Source: CAYYMH01 sp964472785 (lineage in GTDB: Bacteria > Zhuqueibacterota > Zhuqueibacteria > Thermofontimicrobiales > Thermofontimicrobiaceae). Taken from it: a DNA stretch of 64,000 nt. Below the pieces are notes generated by a model that was not told the origin of the DNA, did no database searches, and saw only the letters and a program-made list of their open reading frames with translations. How positions within the stretch are numbered: the stretch's first letter is position 1; every line of letters starts with the position of its first letter. This document shows positions 28,910-38,344 of this stretch, one piece after another. The position numbers and the translations under genes were made by a program. Where the stretch lies: positions 1-64,000 of the forward strand of contig CAYYMH010000002.1 of NCBI GenBank assembly GCA_964472785.1, in the 5' to 3' direction.

Positions 28910-28953
28910 AACGATTATGATAGGATTTCTTTTGTTATCCTATCATAATCGTT
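28910..28953 (-). terminator. Perfect 17-bp stem-loop, probable terminator
   Basis: Arms 28910-28926 and 28937-28953 are exact reverse complements around a 10-base loop. On the minus strand the stem is followed by TTTTATGG, a short T-run. It lies 38 bases after the stop of the malectin/FN3 gene. Confidence 0.6.
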
Positions 28954-28990
28954 CACGCTGATTAAACACATTTTATTTTCGCTATATCCG

Positions 28991-30382
28991 TCATTTCATC
29001 AGAACAAGTCGTTTAACAGCGGATTCTCTAATACCATTTTCACTGATAAATACCAGTTTCAGCAAATAAATCCCACTGCTCACATCAGTACCATACTCAT
29101 CTCTGCCATTCCATCTGATCATTTGCTGTCCGGGCATCAGATTTTCGTTGACTAACTTTCTGATCTCCTGACCGCGAATATTATAAATCGCCACAAAAAC
29201 ATATCCATATTCCGGTAATTCCAATTTTATTTGAGTTTCCATGTTAAACGGATTGGGATAGGGATTGGAGATTGTGAAAAATTCGGGTAATGGCTCGAAT
29301 TGTTGTTCCTCATTAATTGAGCGGTTACTCTGTTTTTTGGTTAAATTCTCGCCCACAGTTACTTTTGACACTTCGATTGCAGAAACTTTCTGGCTATCTT
29401 CTTCTTTGACAAACTCGATATTTAATACACCATCACTAACCTGAACATTGAAGGTTTGAGTATATGCGAAATCGTGTCCGACTATCGCGTAAATATCAAG
29501 ATCATTCAATACACGATTGCCCTCTAATTTTACATCAAAATAACGCTTGTTCGGGTCATTGTAGAATATTTCTGCAAAATGCAACACAACCTCATACATT
29601 CCAGAACTCGGTACAGTGAACCGATATTCGGACATCCGGTAACGCTCGCTCTGATACAGCGGATCGTCCGGGGTGTTCGAGATATTATCATTTGTCGAAT
29701 ATGTACGACCACTCACATAGCCCCACGAACCTGTACTATATTCTTGGTCCGCAGCCCAGTCCTTTCCACCACCGGAATAATTGCCGCCACCTGCATTCAC
29801 GCGCTGAACGTAAGACGGTGCTGAAGCCGTAGTGAAGGTATAATCCGCGCTCACCGATTCATTACCGGAAGCATCCTTTGACTTCACTCGATAGTGATAG
29901 ACCGTATTTTCAACAAGTCCGCTGATTGTTTCACTATGGCTGGTCACCATACTGGTGTTCAACGTGGTACTGCTGCCGTAACCCGTATCCAGACCATATT
30001 CCACCTGACTATCCGACGCCTCATCCGTGTCCCAACTGATCGTGGCGCCACCGGACGTCACATTACTCGACGTCACATTACTGATCACCGGCGGCGTCTC
30101 ATCAGGCGCTAATGTCGTAAACGTATAATCTCCACTCACTGCCAAATTTCCACTGGCATCCTCGGATTTAACCCGGTAATGATACGTGGTGTTCGCTGTC
30201 AAGCTGGTCAATCCCTGGCTGTGGCTGGTGACCATGTTGGTGTTCAACGTCGTATTATTGCCATAATTGGTGTCTTCTCCGTACTCTACCTGGCTGTTGG
30301 ATGCCTCATCTGTCGTCCAACTGATCGTTGCGCCGGTCTCGGTCACATTACTTGACGCCACATTACTAATCACCGGCGGCGT
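28991..30382 (-). CDS. Malectin/FN3 repeat protein, C-terminal part (gene interrupted by scaffold gap)
   Basis: This is the 3' portion of the gene whose 5' part starts at 36363. It holds two FN3-type domains of the purple-acid-phosphatase-like kind ('SNVT.(T/S)GATISW.TDEAS.SQVEYG'), one malectin domain (begins 'YVQRVNAGGGNYSGG', contains 'VVLHFAEIFYNDPNKRYFDV') and the final NYPNPFN-type sorting domain, here written 'SNPYPNPFNMETQIKLELP'. There is no start codon of its own: the frame runs open into the N-run at 30383. Its first 443 bases next to the gap are identical to 31700-32142 in the other half. It should be read as one protein with the next entry, not as a separate gene. Confidence 0.85.
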   Translation of the reverse strand, partial: TPPVISNVASSNVTETGATISWTTDEASNSQVEYGEDTNYGNNTTLNTNMVTSHSQGLTSLTANTTYHYRVKSEDASGNLAVSGDYTFTTLAPDETPPVISNVTSSNVTSGGATISWDTDEASDSQVEYGLDTGYGSSTTLNTSMVTSHSETISGLVENTVYHYRVKSKDASGNESVSADYTFTTASAPSYVQRVNAGGGNYSGGGKDWAADQEYSTGSWGYVSGRTYSTNDNISNTPDDPLYQSERYRMSEYRFTVPSSGMYEVVLHFAEIFYNDPNKRYFDVKLEGNRVLNDLDIYAIVGHDFAYTQTFNVQVSDGVLNIEFVKEEDSQKVSAIEVSKVTVGENLTKKQSNRSINEEQQFEPLPEFFTISNPYPNPFNMETQIKLELPEYGYVFVAIYNIRGQEIRKLVNENLMPGQQMIRWNGRDEYGTDVSSGIYLLKLVFISENGIRESAVKRLVLMK

Positions 30383-30482
30383 NNNNNNNNNNNNNNNNNN
30401 NNNNNNNNNNNNNNNNNNNNNNNNNNNNNNNNNNNNNNNNNNNNNNNNNNNNNNNNNNNNNNNNNNNNNNNNNNNNNNNNNN
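30383..30482. other. Scaffold gap of 100 N within a repeat gene
   Basis: Exactly 100 unknown bases, a customary placeholder for a gap of unknown length. The 55 bases on the left (30328-30382) are the same as the 55 on the right (30483-30537). The gap falls inside FN3 repeats. Confidence 0.97.
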
Positions 30483-33400
30483 TTGCGCCGGTCTCGGTCA
30501 CATTACTTGACGCCACATTACTAATCACCGGCGGCGTTTCATCAGGAGCATCTGTCGTAAATGTATAATCCCCGCTCACTGCTAAATTACCACTCGCATC
30601 ACGTGACTTTACCCGATAATGATATGTCGTAGCCGAAGCCAATCCGCTCAACGTCTGGCTATGGCTGGTCACCATCGATCCGTCAAGCGAAGTGCTGCTA
30701 CCGTAAGCTGTGGTTTCACCATACTCCACCTGACTGTTCGACGCTTCATCCGTCGTCCAGTTTATCATCGCCGATGTCTCGGTCACGTTCGTCGAATTCA
30801 CATTGCTGATCACCGGTGGCATCGAATCATCTACTATTAGCGATACTTCTATCGCCGAAATCTTCTGACTGTCTTCATCCCGAATAAACTCAATATCCAA
30901 AACACCGTCCGTCACCTCAACATCAAAACTGCGACTATAGGCTACGTCATGTCCAACCTGGGAATATATATCCAGATTATTCAGCACCTGTGTACCCTCT
31001 ATGTTGACATCAAAATAACGCTTGTTCGGATCATTGTAAAATATCTCGGCAAAATGCAACACCACCTTATAACTACCCTGACCCGGTACAGTAAATTTAT
31101 AATACGACATCTTATAACGCTCACTCTGATAAAGCGCATCATCATCTGTATTCGCGATATTATCACCCGTAGCATACGTCCGTCCACCAACATAACCCCA
31201 CGAACCTGTACTATATTCCTGATCCGCTGACCAGTCCTTGCCACCGCCGGAATAGCTGTCACCACCTGCATTCACCCGCTGGGCATAGTCTGGTAATGAA
31301 CTCGTGGTAAACGTATAATCACCGCTCACCGTTTCATTGCCTGATGCATCCGATGACTTGACACGAAAATGGTACGTCGTGCCCGAGGATAATCCCGACA
31401 ACGTCTGACTGTGACCAATCACTAACGCTTCATCCAAAACTGTCAATAGTCCGTAATTGGTATCCAAACCATATTCCACCTGACTGTTGGAAGCCTCATC
31501 TGTCGACCAACTGATCAGCGCACTGCCGGAGGTTATATTACTGGATAGCACATTGCTGATCACCGGACCGGTAACATCTCCCTCTTCGGTCGTAAACGTG
31601 TCATCTCCGCTTACCGCTAAATTTCCACTGGCATCCCGGGATTTCACCCGGTAATGGTAGGTCGTGTTCGCAGCCAAACCAGTTAATCCCTGACTGTGAC
31701 TGGTCACCATACTGGTGTTCAACGTGGTACTGCTGCCGTAACCCGTATCCAGACCATATTCCACCTGACTATCCGACGCCTCATCCGTGTCCCAACTGAT
31801 CGTGGCGCCACCGGACGTCACATTACTCGACGTCACATTACTGATCACCGGCGGCGTCTCATCAGGCGCTAATGTCGTAAACGTATAATCTCCACTCACT
31901 GCCAAATTTCCACTGGCATCCTCGGATTTAACCCGGTAATGATACGTGGTGTTCGCTGTCAAGCTGGTCAATCCCTGGCTGTGGCTGGTGACCATGTTGG
32001 TGTTCAACGTCGTATTATTGCCATAATTGGTGTCTTCTCCGTACTCTACCTGGCTGTTGGATGCCTCATCTGTCGTCCAACTGATCGTTGCGCCGGTCTC
32101 GGTCACATTACTTGACGCCACATTACTAATCACCGGCGGCGTCTCATCCGGAGCATCTGTCGTAAATGTATAATCCCCGCTCACTGCTAAATTACCACTG
32201 GCATCACGGGATTTGACTCGATAATGATATGTCGTACCCGATGATAATCCGGATAACGTTTGGCTGTGGCTCGTCACCATCGATCCGTCAAGCGGAGTGC
32301 TGTTTCCGTAAGCGGTCGTCTGGCCATATTCCACCTGACTGTTCGACGCTTCATCCGTCGTCCAGTTTATCATCGCCGATGTCTCGGTTACATTCGTCGA
32401 ATTCACATTGCTGATCACCGGCGGCGTCTCATCTGTGGTCGAAGTTGCCAATACCTCAATCGCCGAAATCTTCTGACTATCCTCTTCTTTTATAAACTCA
32501 ATATCCAAAACACCATCGGTCACATCCACATTAAAACTGCGACTATAAGCCACGTCATGACCTACCTGGGAATATATATCCAGATTATTCAGTACCTGGG
32601 TGCCCTCTATGTTTACATCAAAATATCGCTTGCCCGGGTCATTGTAAAATATCTCTGCAAAATGTAACACCACTTCATAACTACCCTGTGCCGGCACCGT
32701 AAACCGATAATACGACAACCGGTAACGCTCACTCTGATACAATGGATCATCCGGCGTATTGGCGATATTATCATTAGTGGCATACGTCCGTCCGCCAACA
32801 TAACCCCACGATCCCGTACTATATTCCTGATCCGCTGACCAGTCCTTGCCACCGCCGGAATAGCTGCCACCGCCGGCGTTCACCCGCTGGGCATAGTCTG
32901 GTAATGAACTCGTGGTAAACGTATAATCACCGCTCACCGTTTCATTGCCTGATGCATCCGATGACTTGACACGAAAATGGTACGTCGTGCCCGAGGATAA
33001 TCCCGACAACGTCTGACTGTGACCAATCACTAACGCTTCATCCAAAACTGTCAATAGTCCGTAATTGGTATCCAAACCATATTCCACCTGACTGTTGGAA
33101 GCCTCATCTGTCGACCAACTGATCAGCGCACTGCCGGAGGTTATATTACTGGATAGCACATTGCTGATCACCGGACCGGTAACATCTCCCTCTTCGGTCG
33201 TAAACGTGTCATCTCCGCTTACCGCTAAATTTCCACTGGCATCCCGGGATTTCACCCGGTAATGGTAGGTCGTGTTCGCAGCCAAACCAGTTAATCCCTG
33301 ACTGTGACTGGTCACCATACTGGTGTTCAACGTGGTACTGCTGCCGTAACCCGTATCCAGACCATATTCCACCTGACTATCCGACGCCTCATCCGTGTCC

Positions 33401-36363
33401 CAACTGATCGTGGCGCCACCGGACGTCACATTACTCGACGTCACATTACTGATCACCGGCGGCGTCTCATCAGGCGCTAATGTCGTAAACGTATAATCTC
33501 CACTCACTGCCAAATTGCCACTGGCATCCTCGGATTTAACACGGTAATGATACGTGGTATTCGCGCTCAAGCCACTCAACGCCTGACTGTGGCTGGTTAC
33601 CAGATTGGTGTTTAATGTCGTGCTGCTGCCGTAAGCAGTGGTTTCTCCGTACTCCACCTGACTGTTCGACGCTTCATCCGTTGTCCAACTAATCGTTGCA
33701 CCGGTCTCGGTTACATTACTTGACGCCACATTGCTAATCACAGGCGGCGTTTCATCAGGAGCATCTGTCGTAAATGTATAATCCCCGCTCACTGCTAAAT
33801 TACCACTCGCATCACGGGATTTGACTCGATAATGGTATGTCGTGTTCGAACTCAAGCCATCGATATTTTGGCTATGATTCGTAACCAAAGTTAGTTCTAA
33901 ACTCGTTGAATTTCCATAATCAGCGGTGATTCCAAATTCAACTTGAGAATCCGAGGCGTCATCCGTTTGCCAGTTAATTGTTACACCTGTTTCTGAGATA
34001 TTACTTGAATTTATATTAGAAATAATCGGAGGATTAACATCACCTGTTGGTGTTCCGACCTCAATTGCTGAAATTTTAGGATTATCTCCTTTTTTAACAA
34101 ATTCAACATCAACGATTCCGTCATTCACATTGACTTCATAGGTTCGGGTGATTGCATAATCATGTCCAACCAGATCAAAAATATCAAAATCTGTTAAAAC
34201 TGTGGTTCCTTCAACTTTAACATCAAAATACCTCACACCGGGATCTGAATAAAAAATCTCTGCGAAATGTAATGTTACCTGGTAATCTCCATTTTTAGGA
34301 ACATCAAACCGATATGCACTCATTCCGTAATGTTCGGTTTTATATAATTCATCCTCGTTAGTATTTGCAATTTGATCGTTCGTTGCCCAGGTTCTGCCAC
34401 CGACATAGCCGAAACCTCCGCTCACATATTCCTGGTCTGCGGCCCAAACATTACCATTTCCATCCGTATATTGATCACCACCTGCATTTATTCTTATTGG
34501 TGCTTCCTGAAAATTCGCTAAAACAGTTTTGGCGCTATTCATGGAAATTGATGTTGGATTATCTCCTGTATTGATATCACCAGACCAAATGTAAAATTGA
34601 TAACCGCTCTTTGGCGTTGCGGACAAATTTGCATTAGTATTTGCTGCATACCATTCACCTGGCATTGCTGGTGTTACACTGCCTGAATTACCCGGATAAA
34701 CATCAATTGTCAGGTAATATTGTAATTCAAAGTTTGCAGTATAAGTGACTGATTGCTCCGGAATTGTAATTTCATGACTTTGCGTTCCTCCATCGCTCCA
34801 GGATGTATATACATATCGCTCACCTTCAACGACAAGCTGAGGAGAATCGACGCCTATTGTGTGATTCGTGCTAGATAACCATGAAAAAGTTTCAGGGGAC
34901 GTATAACTCTGACCATCAACCGTAATTTCTCTTCCTTCAGGATTCGTCGTTATTGTAACGTCCACTCTTTTTCCAAAATTAGCAGTAACATTTTTCGGAC
35001 TATTTATCTCCAGAGAGCTTGGATTTTCCGAACCAGAGAGATTACCCGTCCATTCTATAAACTCATACCCCTGGTTTGCATTTGCACTAATTTGAATTGA
35101 ATTTCCAGCAATTACCCACTGACCCGGAGAAGCTGGATTAATTGTGCCACCAATGGATGGACTAACTGATGTCTCTAAATAATAATGGGTTGCCTGCCAG
35201 TCTGCAGATTCATGGATCGGATTATTCATAATTACAGATCCGGGATTATTTGTTCCGGAATACGATCCTGTTCCCTCACCTGTCCAAGATTGAAATTGAT
35301 ATTTTGAATCATTATTTATAGTCACTTCTCCATCTACTGAAAACGCTGCAGTCGCACCCTCATTATACCAACCCTCACCCTGAGGATTACCATACGCCGA
35401 TGAAACAGTCAGATAATGTTGCGTTAGCCAATTAATTGTTTCAGCGATTGGTTCATTAACCGAAATCGTGGCAGGATTGTCAGTGCCGGAATAACTTCCA
35501 CTTCCCGCCCCAGTCCATGATTGAAAAATGTATCGTGTTCCCTGATCACCTGACACGGGTGACGACACTGAAATTTGAACCTGTTCGCCCTCATCATACC
35601 AGCCTTCACCATCAGGATTTCCGTGTTCACTGGCAATGGTAACTTCAAATTGAGTGTTTAAACTTGCTGTAAAGGTTGTCGCCTCATAGGCCTCAACGGT
35701 ATGGGATCGGCTTCCACCATCGCTCCAAGAATTGAATACGTAACGAGTGCCCTCGGAGACATTTTGATATTCAGGAACAGCAATTGTATGCGTTGCACCT
35801 GCATCCCAGGTTGTTTGATAGGGCGCATTATATAAATTTCCGTCAACTTCCACTTGTGTTCCATTTGCAATATTTGTCGTAATGATCACATCCACTGGAT
35901 AAGTATCCACTGTAAACGTACCGGGAGTAGTATTCACTGATGGATTTCCTGCATTGAAAATACATTTGATAAACTGGAGTTGTGTTTGGTCGCCTGGATT
36001 TCCAACAACATCAAACTTCAAGTTAAATAACGTACCCTGGCCGGATAAAGGCTCATAAATATTATATGCACTGATTCTTATTTCACCGGTAACAATATTG
36101 TGAATGACGCTCTCCATAGGCCCTGACAAAGTTCCTGCTGTGTCTAACCTCACATTATTCAAAATATTTGTATCAAATGAAATCCAGATGTCGAATGAAT
36201 ATACATTTAGGCCTGTTAAATCATTCACGTTGACCGGTATGGTAACTGTTTCACCGACAGCATCGGAACTGTTGGGAATAGTAACATTGACCTGTGCCGA
36301 TGAAAGTACAATGTTTGTAAGAATAATAAAAATTGTAATAATGAAAAATTTCAATGCTCTCAT
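30483..36363 (-). CDS. Malectin/FN3/InlB-repeat/cohesin giant secreted protein, N-terminal part
   Basis: The 5' portion encodes about 1960 residues. A signal peptide (ends SSAQ) and a cohesin domain (about 25-150, 'FNAGNPSVN') are followed by seven or eight divergent InlB-type repeats (about 155-640, 'GEGWYDEGEQV', 'FQSWTGAGSGSYSG', 'NVTANF'). Then come malectin domains alternating with FN3 domains: one malectin, four FN3, malectin, four FN3, malectin, two FN3 up to the gap. Malectin modules ('RVNAGG.Y..GG', 'HFAEIFYNDP.KRYFDV') bind oligosaccharides in characterised members. Merging both halves over the shared 55 bases gives an in-frame gene of 2406 codons with at least 11 FN3 and 4 malectin domains. 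The start has GGGGA five bases upstream. The 100-N placeholder puts the two halves in different frames; this is not a real frameshift. Confidence 0.87.
31271..33516 (-). repeat. 1608-bp-spaced internal duplication (638 bp exact)
   Basis: Bases 31271-31908 and 32879-33516 are identical by direct comparison. They cover the end of a malectin domain and several FN3 repeats. A further exact match of 443 bp joins 29940-30382 to 31700-32142, next to the scaffold gap. Confidence 0.9.
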
Positions 36364-36390
36364 TTCAATCCCCTATAAAAAATATTCTAA

Positions 36391-38175
36391 TTACTCTAAT
36401 TTTATCATGGTTTTGTTAACTGTTCTATTGTCAAATTTGACCTGGTACACATAGATTCCATTTGCAACACTTATGCCATAACCATCGGTTCCGTCCCACA
36501 TAATTTTATATTTTCCGGGTGCCTGGTTTTGTTGGATGAGTGTTTTGATCTCTTTTCCAAGCACGTTATAAATGCTTATTTTTACTTCACCTGCTTGAGT
36601 CAGTTGATATGGAATAATGGTTGAATTATTAAAAGGATTCGGATAATTATTCCCAACCCAAATATGCTGAATTATTTCTGTTTTATCAGACTCTAAAATA
36701 TTCAAATTTGCAATAGCTCTTTCATATTGAAAATTGTTAATTTGAAATTTATTCAACCGTAGAATACCATCATTTTTAACATCATCCTTAACTGTAAATC
36801 GAATATTTAATAGAATCCCTTCCGTGACGCTTGACTTTTCTGAATAACCTCCGATTTTAATATTACCATCACTTATATTGCTCATCAAATTAGCACCTTG
36901 AATCATTAATTCAAATGATGCAAAGTTCAAAAGATCCGTCGGATAGTCAATATCTAATTCAAAAGAAAGCAATGAATCTACAGTAATGCGAATCGGTACA
37001 GAGATAGAATCAGCTGGCTCCACGTTATATTGAGAAATCCATTCGAAGAGACTGCGTTTAAAATGAAATTGAGTTCCTTGACTCCAAGCACCGTCAACAT
37101 CACCCAAAAGAATACCTGAAAAATCCTGACCGGTTTTATTCGATTGTAGATTTTGGTAATTTCGTGAAATGGGACTGAACACCCACTCACCAACATGGTC
37201 GTCAGCTAATACAGGCAACTCTACAACATAACGCGCAATTAAGGCTGCATCGTACGCTAATATAATTCCATCTTTATCCACATCAGCCGCAATTTGGCTT
37301 TTTTGATCTAACGTCTCTACACCAACAGCATGCCGCAACGCAAGCGCCGCATTATACATCGTAATTGTGCCATTTTCAGAACGAAGAATTTTATTTTTAG
37401 CAGGTGTAACTGTATAATTCTCACTTCCCGGCAAGTTTACAAATTCATAGAATCCATGAATATTAGTAATGTCTGTTGAATTTTGTCCCCCACTTAAACT
37501 CATGACGACATCGTCAATTGGATTGTTATTTTTATAATACTTTGTATTTCCGGAAATCAGGTAAAAATTAGGATTGAGAATGTTTTGCAAAACTTCAAAA
37601 AAAGTTTCAGCCATTACATGATAGCCAAGATCATTGGGATGGACGTTATCGTCCATATAATCACTTTGCCACGTCGGATATTCATCAGTAGTTTCATTTT
37701 GAGGAACATAATAAATATCAAAACCTTGTGCTAATTTGTCAAGATACAAATCCCAAATAAGATTATTAAGATCTTCTGTCCTCTGCGGGCGATTTTGATA
37801 ATTATCAAATCGAGGTATTAAACTACAAATTAATATCGTCGTATTCGGATCTTTATTATAAATTTTATCCAGTATATTTTCGATATCTAAAATTGTTGTT
37901 TCATTCGACTCTCCCTGACTGATGTCGTTCGTACCAATATGAAGCAAAACCAAATCCGGCGGATTCTTCCGAAGCCAATTATTTAAATTGTCATCAATTT
38001 CATCAGCTCGGTATCCGCTGTGCCCTTCATGATGCGGATAAAAACCAGTACCATCATTCATCGATCCAACCATCTGAAAATTAATACCTTCGTTCAGTAA
38101 AAGAATCGACAAATCATCCCTGTAGCCACCAGGTTCACCATGTCTGCCCATAGTTATTGAGTTACCCAAAGGCAT
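36391..38175 (-). CDS. Secreted SGNH/GDSL hydrolase with dockerin-like, cohesin-like and sorting domains (5' end uncertain)
   Basis: From the first in-frame ATG (38175) the product is 594 residues, but that start falls inside the catalytic domain's first block (MPLGNS). The SGNH residues are Ser6 (GNS), Asn83 (GTND) and Asp176/His179 (DNVH). A regulatory-like beta domain follows (about 205-262), then a dockerin-like pair ('TITMYNAALALRHAVG' and 'AADVDKDG', 'YDAALIARYVVEL'; about 268-320), a cohesin-like domain (about 380-490, ending 'LRLNKFQINNF') and the NYPNPFNNST sorting domain. Members of this family are esterases, often deacetylating polysaccharides. In-frame codons upstream encode a good signal peptide (KKFIRFLLSVLILIPVIS, then GFAQ) that has no ATG, GTG or TTG start; see findings. 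The neighbouring gene is an SGNH paralogue. Confidence 0.8.
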   Translation of the reverse strand: MPLGNSITMGRHGEPGGYRDDLSILLLNEGINFQMVGSMNDGTGFYPHHEGHSGYRADEIDDNLNNWLRKNPPDLVLLHIGTNDISQGESNETTILDIENILDKIYNKDPNTTILICSLIPRFDNYQNRPQRTEDLNNLIWDLYLDKLAQGFDIYYVPQNETTDEYPTWQSDYMDDNVHPNDLGYHVMAETFFEVLQNILNPNFYLISGNTKYYKNNNPIDDVVMSLSGGQNSTDITNIHGFYEFVNLPGSENYTVTPAKNKILRSENGTITMYNAALALRHAVGVETLDQKSQIAADVDKDGIILAYDAALIARYVVELPVLADDHVGEWVFSPISRNYQNLQSNKTGQDFSGILLGDVDGAWSQGTQFHFKRSLFEWISQYNVEPADSISVPIRITVDSLLSFELDIDYPTDLLNFASFELMIQGANLMSNISDGNIKIGGYSEKSSVTEGILLNIRFTVKDDVKNDGILRLNKFQINNFQYERAIANLNILESDKTEIIQHIWVGNNYPNPFNNSTIIPYQLTQAGEVKISIYNVLGKEIKTLIQQNQAPGKYKIMWDGTDGYGISVANGIYVYQVKFDNRTVNKTMIKLE

Positions 38176-38305
38176 AATTCGAATTTGAGCGAAACCAGGA
38201 TAGGATATAACGGGAATGAGGATTAAAACAGATAAGAGAAACCGAATGAATTTTTTATTGTAATTACATCTAATAATAATTCCCCCTTATTAAATAGTCA
38301 CCTGG

Positions 38306-38337
38306 TTTTTGTCTCCCACACAAAAGCCAGACAAAAA
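38306..38337 (-). terminator. Weak possible terminator after the large SGNH gene
   Basis: A 9-bp inverted repeat (TTTTTGTCT at 38306-38314 and AGACAAAAA at 38329-38337) lies eight bases after the stop at 38345. The stem is AT-rich and the T-run is inside the stem, so activity is doubtful. Confidence 0.3.
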
Positions 38338-38344
38338 TCCACAT

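Noticed and set aside
32260..32667. 135-codon plus-strand open frame opposite the malectin/FN3 gene
   Set aside because: Similar antisense frames recur in each repeat copy because the DNA itself is repeated; no ribosome-binding site or domain is evident.
29000..34000. Regularly spaced repeats considered as a CRISPR array
   Set aside because: The repeats are about 270-300 bp coding FN3 units with no short unique spacers, and no cas gene is present.
28991..36363. Apparent frameshift between the two halves of the malectin/FN3 gene
   Set aside because: The difference in frame is caused by the arbitrary 100-N placeholder; joining the flanks over the shared 55 bases restores one frame.
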